Below are positions 7,455 to 11,987 of a stretch of DNA of 11,987 nt, piece after piece. The translations under genes were made by a program, and so were the position numbers. The notes under the pieces are model-generated. The model was not told where the DNA came from. It searched no databases and saw nothing but the letters and a program-made list of their open reading frames with translations. The stretch is from Hominenteromicrobium sp964531265 (GTDB taxonomy: Bacteria > Bacillota > Clostridia > Oscillospirales > Acutalibacteraceae), in the NCBI GenBank assembly GCA_964531265.1, contig CAZHDW010000032.1, positions 1 through 11,987 on the forward strand, given 5' to 3'. Numbering within the stretch: the stretch's first letter is position 1; the number at the start of each line of letters is the position of its first letter.

Positions 7455-8366
7455 TTACAGGCTGATACGCCTTATCTCCGGTTCGAGCTCTACGCCCGTT
7501 TTTTCATATACTACCTTCTGTATATGCTCAATAAGCGCTTCAACATCAGCACATGTGGCGTGATCCTTATTGACGATAAAACCGGAATGCTTTTCACTGA
7601 CGCAGGCTCCGCCGACAGTGTAGCCCTTTAAGCCACACTGCTCTATGAGTGCTGCCGCAAAGTACCCCTCGGGACGCTTGAATGCACTTCCGGCACTCGG
7701 AAGCTCGACCGGCTGCTTATCCTTACGCTTCTTCATCAGCTCATCCATCTGTGCGGTAATTTCAGCCTCCACACCGATCGAAAGCTGCAATTCTGCCTTA
7801 GTAATAATCCTTTTGGTATCCATGAAGGCACTTTTACGGTAGCCAAAGCACAGTTCATCACCGGAAAGCTCATCGGGCTCGCCGTTTTCATCAACGAAGT
7901 ATACCTTTCTAACGACCTGCTTCATCTCGCCGCCGTATGCGCCGGCATTCATATACAGAGCACCGCCGACAGCCCCGGGAATACCCCATGCAAATTCAAG
8001 ACCGGACAGGGAATTATTCCTTGCGAAGCTGCACAGCGCCGCAAGTGAAGCGCCGCTTCCGCACATAATGCGATCGGTATCCATCAACGATACCTGCTTG
8101 AATTCTCCGCAGAGCGTTATTACGACTCCGCGAAGTCCGTCATCCGGCACTAGAAGATTAGAGCCGTTTCCGAGAACGAAATACGGGATATCGCTTTCCT
8201 TTAATGCCCGAAGTATCGCGCACAGCTCGGAGTAATTCTCCGCAAAGACATATCTGTCCGCTACGCCGCCTATTTTGAAGGTGGTATGCAGTCTCATCGG
8301 CTCATCGACAAAACTGCGTATATTCGCCGCATTCATTGCGGCATCAAACGCGAAATAATCTCGCAT
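7455..8366 (-). CDS. murB: UDP-N-acetylenolpyruvoylglucosamine reductase
   Basis: A 303-residue cytoplasmic flavoenzyme that uses NADPH and FAD to reduce UDP-GlcNAc-enolpyruvate to UDP-MurNAc, the second committed step of peptidoglycan synthesis. The FAD-binding part shows HTTFKIGG near 28-35, LGNGSNLL near 60-67 and FAWGIPGAVGGALYMNAGAYGG near 125-146 as the pyrophosphate-binding stretch. The C-terminal part has FGYRKSAF, the PSAGSAFKRP segment with the serine expected to donate a proton, and LEPEIRRI with the catalytic Glu. Its length and compact C-terminus fit the shorter type II enzymes of Gram-positives. AAAGGAG lies about nine bases before ATG 8366. It starts 50 bases after hprK. Confidence 0.97.
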   Translation of the reverse strand: MRDYFAFDAAMNAANIRSFVDEPMRLHTTFKIGGVADRYVFAENYSELCAILRALKESDIPYFVLGNGSNLLVPDDGLRGVVITLCGEFKQVSLMDTDRIMCGSGASLAALCSFARNNSLSGLEFAWGIPGAVGGALYMNAGAYGGEMKQVVRKVYFVDENGEPDELSGDELCFGYRKSAFMDTKRIITKAELQLSIGVEAEITAQMDELMKKRKDKQPVELPSAGSAFKRPEGYFAAALIEQCGLKGYTVGGACVSEKHSGFIVNKDHATCADVEALIEHIQKVVYEKTGVELEPEIRRISL

Positions 8367-8416
8367 TGCTTATGCTCCTTTAAACGAATCAAATTCAGGG
8401 ATAATCACCTGCTCGA

Positions 8417-9382
8417 TCAAATATCGAGCTCACGCTTTATCTCCTCATGCGGCATCATGGAAATATCCATACCCAGCGCGGAGAGCAGCTCATGTGCGGC
8501 ATTGTAGCCCATCTTCTTCTGACGGTTATTCATTGCCGCTACCTCAATGATAATCGCAAGATTTCGGCCGGGCTTTACCGGAATGGTCATTACAGGCACA
8601 CGAATGCCGAGTATCTCGGTGTATTCGCTGTCGATTCCCATACGGTCGTAAACCTTGGATGCATCCCATATTTCCAAATTGATGCACATATCTATCTTTT
8701 CGGAAAGCTTAACAGCGCCCATACCGAATATTCTTCGTGCATTGATGATGCCTATACCGCGAAGCTCAATGAAGTGACGAATATTCTCCGGAGACTGGCC
8801 CACAAGGGACTTACTGGAAACTCTGCGGATTTCGACCGCATCGTCAGCGATAAGTCTGTGTCCCCTCTTGATAAGTTCAATGGCAGTTTCACTCTTACCT
8901 ACGCCGCTGTCACCTACAAGCAGAATTCCCTCGCCGTATACCTCAACAAGAACACCGTGTCTTGTGATACGCGGAGCAAGCTCAACATTCAAATATGCAA
9001 CCAGTGCAGCAACCACGTTTGAGGTGGATTCCTGTGTGCGCAGCAGCGGCACAGCATACTGGCTGGCAAAGGCGCGCATATCCTGATCCGGCTCAAAGCC
9101 GCGTGCCAGAATAACCGCCGGGGGTTGCTGAGAAAAATAGCCCTCAAGGGCGATAAGGCGCTTTTCCGGCTTCCAGCTATGGAGCATGGCTATTTCGGCG
9201 CGTCCGAAGACAGCAATACGGGTAGGGTCAAAATACTGATAATATCCGCTGAGCTCAATGCCCGGTCTCACAACATCGCGGGACTGAATGAGGATATCGT
9301 CGGCACTTTTCGGAAGATAGACCTCCTCAAGCTGCAATTCATGGATTATTTTTGAAAGCGGAAGGGTGTAAATATCCGGCAT
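8417..9382 (-). CDS. hprK: HPr kinase/phosphorylase
   Basis: A 321-residue bifunctional enzyme that phosphorylates Ser46 of HPr (and Crh where present) with ATP or pyrophosphate, and removes that phosphate by phosphorolysis. It is the sensor of glycolytic state in CcpA-dependent catabolite repression. An N-terminal domain (about 1-135) precedes the catalytic core: HGVLVEVYG from His142, the P-loop GDSGVGKS at 157-164, the paired Asp180-Asp181 in HRLIADDAVEI, the family signature ELRGIGIIN at 206-214, and PVKPGRNLAIIIE at 268-280. I chose ATG 9382 (MPDIYTLPLS) because AAAGG lies about ten bases upstream; ATG 9391 touches that AAAGG, and the 9520 start would add a hydrophobic extension foreign to the family. 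It is the first gene of the operon. Confidence 0.97.
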   Translation of the reverse strand: MPDIYTLPLSKIIHELQLEEVYLPKSADDILIQSRDVVRPGIELSGYYQYFDPTRIAVFGRAEIAMLHSWKPEKRLIALEGYFSQQPPAVILARGFEPDQDMRAFASQYAVPLLRTQESTSNVVAALVAYLNVELAPRITRHGVLVEVYGEGILLVGDSGVGKSETAIELIKRGHRLIADDAVEIRRVSSKSLVGQSPENIRHFIELRGIGIINARRIFGMGAVKLSEKIDMCINLEIWDASKVYDRMGIDSEYTEILGIRVPVMTIPVKPGRNLAIIIEVAAMNNRQKKMGYNAAHELLSALGMDISMMPHEEIKRELDI

Positions 9383-9467
9383 TGTGACCATCCTTTCAAG
9401 AAAGAAATCTGATTTGAAAATTATAAAGAATATCATTACTGTTGGTAGTGCGTTTGTATACGACAAT

Positions 9468-9496
9468 ATTATAACGGATGATCCGGTAAAAATCAA
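9468..9496 (-). promoter_or_regulatory. Promoter of the hprK operon
   Basis: TTGATT (9491-9496) and TATAAT (9468-9473), with a spacer of exactly 17 bases on the minus strand, predict a start near 9461 and a leader of about 80 bases before hprK. I see no riboswitch or strong hairpin in that leader. It is the main visible promoter for the run from hprK to dnaE. Confidence 0.85.
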
Positions 9497-9567
9497 CCTG
9501 ACATATTTATGAACGAACAAAACCTGTGATTCCTAAAAGTACAATCAATTCTAAATCAAAAATACTA

Positions 9568-9596
9568 TTGCAAGTTTATGCCGAGTGATTTATACT
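9568..9596 (+). promoter_or_regulatory. Promoter of the GH127 gene
   Basis: TTGCAA (9568-9573) and TATACT (9591-9596), 17 bases apart, predict a start near 9603 and a leader of about 65 bases. The promoter is divergent from that of hprK with about 70 bases between the two -35 boxes. The gene's ribosome binding site GGGAGAG lies at 9654-9660, seven bases before the ATG. Confidence 0.78.
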
Positions 9597-9602
9597 AATC
9601 TC

Positions 9603-9638
9603 GAACGGACATATACGATCGATATGTCATTGAACGGA
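9603..9638 (+). promoter_or_regulatory. Operator-like palindrome with flanking direct repeats
   Basis: The arms GACATAT (9608-9614) and ATATGTC (9622-9628) form a perfect 7-bp inverted repeat separated by seven bases, just downstream of the predicted GH127 transcription start. GAACGGA occurs at 9603-9609 and again at 9632-9638, one copy on each side. A site here would block transcription, as expected for a sugar-responsive repressor. No regulator gene is in the window and the identity of the protein is unknown. Confidence 0.5.
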
Positions 9639-9667
9639 TTGATATAATCTTTTGGGAGAGTGTAAAA

Positions 9668-11470
9668 ATGAAGGCTGTAGCATTTAACAACACGACGCTC
9701 AGCGGCGGCTTCTGGAAAAACAAGCAGGATCTCGTTCGAGAGGTCACTATAAACAGCGTGTACGAGCAGTTCAGCAAGACCGGCCGCATACCGGCGTTCA
9801 AATTTGATGCAAACGCAGAGGAAAAGCCCCATATTTTCTGGGATTCCGACGTTGCAAAATGGATAGAATCCGTAGCGTATATTACTCAGATACAGCGTGA
9901 GCCCGAGCTTGAGCGTGAGGCCGATGAGATAATCGCAGACATTGCCGAGCATCAGGCGGCAGATGGCTACTTTAACCTGCATTATCAGCAGGTCGAGCCC
10001 GAAAACAGGTTCACTGACCGCAAGAATCACGAGCTCTACTGTCTCGGTCATCTGATAGAGGCAGCAGTTGCCTATGACATTGCTACCGGAAAGGATCTTC
10101 TCCTGCGCTGCATGGAAAAATACGTTGACCTTGTTTATCGCATATTTGTTGAGGAGGACTCGGCAAGCTTCGTGACCCCCGGCCATGAAGAGATCGAGCT
10201 GGCACTTATTAAGCTTTATCACCATACCGGAAACGAAAAGGCGCTTAAGCTGTGCCGTTTCTTCATCAATCAGAGAGGCGCTAATGATAAGGATCGTGCT
10301 ATTGCCGATTGGGCTGACCCGCCGTACAGTCAGAGCCATATGCCCGTTCGAGAGCAGCGCGAGGCCGTCGGACACTCGGTACGTGCCTGCTATTTATACA
10401 GCGGAATGGCCGACCTTGCCCGTGAGGACAACGACGAGGCTCTTAAAGAGGCCTGCCGTGCAATTCTCAACAATATAATCGAGCAGAAGATGTATGTAAC
10501 GGGTGGCGTCGGCGCCATGTTCCGCACAGAATCCTTTGCGGATAATTACTATCTGCCGAACCGTGCATATGCAGAGACTTGTGCAGCTATTTCGCTTGCC
10601 TTGTTTGCTCACCGTATGCTTTTGATAGAGAACCGCCGCGAATATGCCGACACAGTTGAACGTGCAATATATAACGGTGTTCTCTCTGGACTTTCTCTGG
10701 ACGGCAAGCGCTTCTTTTATGTGAATCCGCTTGAAATCAATCGCAGAGAGATCGAAATGCTGACAAAGCATAAGGATCCGGCACCGATAACTCAGCGTCC
10801 CGAGGTGTTCTGGTGCTCCTGCTGTCCTCCGAACATAACAAGATTCATACCGTCCATTGCTCAGTTCTGCTACACAACAAGCGACAACTGCATTTATGTC
10901 CACCAGTTCATGGAGGGCGAATCCGACATAGCCATCGGCGGCCAGACAGCACATATAACGCAGAAAACAGAGTATCCTCTTGACGGAAGAGTAGTGATCT
11001 CCGTGAAGAATTACACCGGACGTGTGGCCGTCCGCGTTCCCGGATGGTCACAGGAGTATTCAGACACGGCCGCAGAGGACGGATACATCTATTTTGATGT
11101 GAATCGTGAACAAAACATTGAGCTTGACTTTAAAGCAGAGCCCTTCTTTGTGGCAGCCGATTCCCGTGTCGCCGATGCCGCAGGACGTGTCACTCTCTGC
11201 CGTGGCCCGATTGTCTATTGCATCGAAGAGGTCGATAACGGCGCTGATCTGCGCGAACGCAGAGTGGACTTCACAGCAAATATTGTTGAGGAGTCTTCCG
11301 GTGAGTTCGGCGCTCCGATATTGAAAACCACCGGTTTTCGACCCGTTCACGCAAGCGGTCTCTATGCCCGCACCTCAGGCGCCGAGGAAAAGACGCCACT
11401 CACCTTCATCCCCTACTACGCCTTTGCTAATCGTGGCGAAAGCGATATGCTGGTCTGGGTTCGCGCTTAA
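9668..11470 (+). CDS. GH127 beta-L-arabinofuranosidase-like glycosidase
   Basis: A 600-residue glycoside hydrolase of family 127 (former DUF1680). The characterised member HypBA1 of Bifidobacterium longum releases L-arabinose from beta-L-arabinofuranosides with a zinc-bound cysteine nucleophile. The equivalent residues are here: Glu303 and Cys305 in AETCA, and Cys383, Cys385 and Cys386 in WCSCCPPN, with Cys385 as likely nucleophile. Glu288 in TESF is the candidate acid/base. An (alpha/alpha) barrel would span about 1-410, with beta-sandwich domains after it. No signal peptide is visible, so it should act in the cytoplasm on imported oligosaccharides. Slightly shorter than HypBA1. It stands alone: no transporter or arabinose pathway gene is in the window. 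The exact substrate cannot be told, since the family also includes other sugar specificities. Confidence 0.92.
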   Translation: MKAVAFNNTTLSGGFWKNKQDLVREVTINSVYEQFSKTGRIPAFKFDANAEEKPHIFWDSDVAKWIESVAYITQIQREPELEREADEIIADIAEHQAADGYFNLHYQQVEPENRFTDRKNHELYCLGHLIEAAVAYDIATGKDLLLRCMEKYVDLVYRIFVEEDSASFVTPGHEEIELALIKLYHHTGNEKALKLCRFFINQRGANDKDRAIADWADPPYSQSHMPVREQREAVGHSVRACYLYSGMADLAREDNDEALKEACRAILNNIIEQKMYVTGGVGAMFRTESFADNYYLPNRAYAETCAAISLALFAHRMLLIENRREYADTVERAIYNGVLSGLSLDGKRFFYVNPLEINRREIEMLTKHKDPAPITQRPEVFWCSCCPPNITRFIPSIAQFCYTTSDNCIYVHQFMEGESDIAIGGQTAHITQKTEYPLDGRVVISVKNYTGRVAVRVPGWSQEYSDTAAEDGYIYFDVNREQNIELDFKAEPFFVAADSRVADAAGRVTLCRGPIVYCIEEVDNGADLRERRVDFTANIVEESSGEFGAPILKTTGFRPVHASGLYARTSGAEEKTPLTFIPYYAFANRGESDMLVWVRA

Positions 11471-11492
11471 CGCACCGAAGCCTTAACACTGC

Positions 11493-11530
11493 TTTCAATG
11501 GTAGGGCATTCCCTGCTCCGCCATTTGAAA
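11493..11530 (+). terminator. Hairpin after the GH127 gene, doubtful terminator
   Basis: TTTCAATGG (11493-11501) pairs with CCATTTGAAA (11521-11530) with one bulged base, and an inner AGGG/CCCT stem (11503-11506 with 11511-11514) closes a four-base loop. It begins 22 bases after the stop codon. No T-run follows (TATACATATA instead), so termination is uncertain; it may only protect the mRNA 3' end. The TATACAT just after it could be a weak -10 box for the next unit, but no good -35 box is seen. Confidence 0.4.
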
Positions 11531-11560
11531 TATACATATATGGAAAGGAAGTGATTCTCT

Positions 11561-11641
11561 ATGATTCTGATCGGCTTTATGCATTTTCCGCTCGGAATCG
11601 CATTCGATGTGCTCCGTGCAAGACCGATGGACGCAGAATAA
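11561..11641 (+). CDS. Putative 26-residue regulatory leader peptide
   Basis: A short ORF, ATG to TAA, preceded by AAAGGAAGTG about nine bases upstream. It begins MILIGFMHF, is hydrophobic at the N-terminus, and ends with LRARPMDAE. The Arg19-Ala20-Arg21 stretch fits the Arg/Lys-X-Arg/Lys pattern at which macrolide-bound ribosomes are known to stall (as in ErmD leader). The ORF ends 104 bases before the ABC-F gene, and codons 17-26 form the 5' arms of two competing RNA stems. Known antibiotic-resistance ABC-F genes are often controlled by such upstream ORFs. It has no enzymatic role and may be spurious; the ribosome binding site, position and structure are what support it. Confidence 0.5.
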   Translation: MILIGFMHFPLGIAFDVLRARPMDAE

Positions 11642-11713
11642 TTGGCTATCCATTTGTACGGAGCGATTCTCGGATCGCCTAATATTTCTGCGTAATGCAT
11701 CGGCTTGCCTTTT
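11611..11713 (+). promoter_or_regulatory. Candidate attenuator upstream of the ABC-F gene
   Basis: Two stems share the same 5' segment. Stem A pairs 11611-11620 with 11655-11664 over ten contiguous pairs (one G-T). Stem B pairs 11618-11622, 11624-11629 and 11632-11638 with 11704-11708, 11698-11703 and 11686-11692: 18 pairs with a single-base bulge and one internal loop, followed by C and four T (11710-11713). They cannot form together. Stem B resembles an intrinsic terminator with a short T-run. A ribosome halted at leader codons 19-21 would cover the 5' arm and prevent it. A small internal stem GCGAT/ATCGC (11663-11667 with 11674-11678) lies in the loop of B. Confidence 0.5.
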
Positions 11714-11731
11714 GAGTGATAATATCAAAAG
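11709..11731 (+). repeat. Inverted repeat before the ABC-F ribosome binding site
   Basis: CTTTTGA (11709-11715) pairs with TCAAAAG (11725-11731) around a nine-base loop, ending three bases before the AGGGG Shine-Dalgarno of the ABC-F gene. It uses the T-run that follows the long upstream hairpin, so it could form only in transcripts that pass that point. It may tune translation, or be chance in AT-rich sequence. Confidence 0.35.
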
Positions 11732-11745
11732 ACAGGGGTATCATT

Positions 11746-11987
11746 ATGACAGAATTAAGCTTAAATCACATAACAAAAAATTTCGGATACAAGGAAATAC
11801 TGACTGACATTTGTTTTGAGATACATACCGGCGAGCGAACTGCCATTGTAGGCAGGAACGGCACGGGAAAATCAACTATTTTGAAGCTGATATCCGGCGA
11901 AGAGACACCCGACCGTGGAGAAATAAGCATTCGGCACGGAGCAACATTGGTAGGCAAATACAGATTACCACAACTTGCTCCTACACA
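11746..11987 (+). CDS. ABC-F family ATPase, N-terminal part (cut by window end)
   Basis: The first 80 codons of a gene that continues past the window. ABC-F proteins are soluble twin-ATPase proteins that act on the ribosome; some protect it from macrolides, lincosamides, streptogramins or pleuromutilins, others are housekeeping translation factors. The start MTELSLNHITKNFGYKEIL is a typical ABC N-terminus with the aromatic A-loop residue, followed by the Walker A motif GRNGTGKST at about 36-44, LKLISGEETPDRGEI, and a Q-loop candidate LPQLAPT near 74-80. There is no membrane segment. AGGGG at 11734-11738 lies seven bases before the ATG. Resistance type versus housekeeping cannot be settled from this fragment; the structured leader region favours a drug-inducible role. 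An ordinary ABC transporter ATPase is less likely but not excluded. Confidence 0.82.
   Translation, partial: MTELSLNHITKNFGYKEILTDICFEIHTGERTAIVGRNGTGKSTILKLISGEETPDRGEISIRHGATLVGKYRLPQLAPT

Noticed and set aside
9640..9648. Extended -10 TGATATAAT close to the GH127 start codon
   Set aside because: Its start would fall near 9655, inside the ribosome binding site, leaving almost no leader; no -35 box is present at the right distance. The TTGCAA/TATACT pair upstream is better.
9590..10375. Minus-strand ORF of 261 codons opposite the GH127 gene
   Set aside because: It overlaps the GH127 start and promoter and has no motif; the GH127 frame has conserved catalytic residues, promoter and ribosome binding site.
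11540..11554. Four-codon ORF ATGGAAAGGAAGTGA
   Set aside because: It coincides with the ribosome binding site of the leader ORF and has no Shine-Dalgarno of its own.
11940..11987. Possible frameshift in the ABC-F gene near its visible end
   Set aside because: The residues after GAT looked unusual at first, but LPQLAPT in the same frame fits a Q-loop, so no frameshift is needed.
1..11987. CRISPR arrays, insertion sequences, prophage or integrase genes
   Set aside because: No regularly spaced repeats, transposase-like ORFs or attachment duplications next to the tRNA genes were seen.

Overview
The window looks like a chromosomal segment of an anaerobic Firmicute of class Clostridia, perhaps a gut or rumen Oscillospirales/Ruminococcaceae-type organism. 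The class call rests on the minus-strand order hprK-murB-rapZ-whiA-(small membrane protein)-dnaE-pfkA, on strong GGAGG-type ribosome binding sites, and on canonical sigma-A promoters. The finer placement is a guess, helped by a plant-arabinan-type glycosidase next door.

Layout. Positions 1-413 hold a minus-strand tRNA operon (Trp, then Asp, then Thr) with its own promoter, a 5' leader hairpin and a strong intrinsic terminator at the window edge. Positions 448-9382 hold a tightly packed minus-strand block read from high to low coordinates: HPr kinase/phosphorylase (hprK), UDP-MurNAc dehydrogenase (murB), the RapZ/YvcJ nucleotide-binding protein, WhiA, an unrecognised single-pass membrane protein, the DNA polymerase III alpha subunit (dnaE) and 6-phosphofructokinase (pfkA). 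The block is driven by a TTGATT-N17-TATAAT promoter before hprK. pfkA has a second promoter with identical boxes, so glycolytic flux can be set apart from dnaE. yvcK, usually between rapZ and whiA, is not there.

A 285-bp divergent intergenic region (9383-9667) separates hprK from a plus-strand gene for a cytoplasmic GH127 beta-L-arabinofuranosidase-like enzyme. That gene has its own promoter, followed by an operator-like palindrome flanked by direct repeats.

The last part (11471-11987) is the most interesting. The start of an ABC-F ATPase gene runs off the window edge. It is preceded by a 26-codon leader ORF with a good ribosome binding site and an Arg-Ala-Arg motif. The 3' half of this ORF can pair in two mutually exclusive ways, one being a long hairpin followed by four T. 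This is the architecture of a drug-sensing ribosome-stalling attenuator like those known upstream of antibiotic-resistance ABC-F genes. It is inferred from sequence alone.

Functionally, the minus-strand block joins carbon-state sensing (HprK), wall precursor synthesis (MurB, RapZ), cell division/DNA-binding (WhiA), replication (DnaE) and glycolysis (PfkA).
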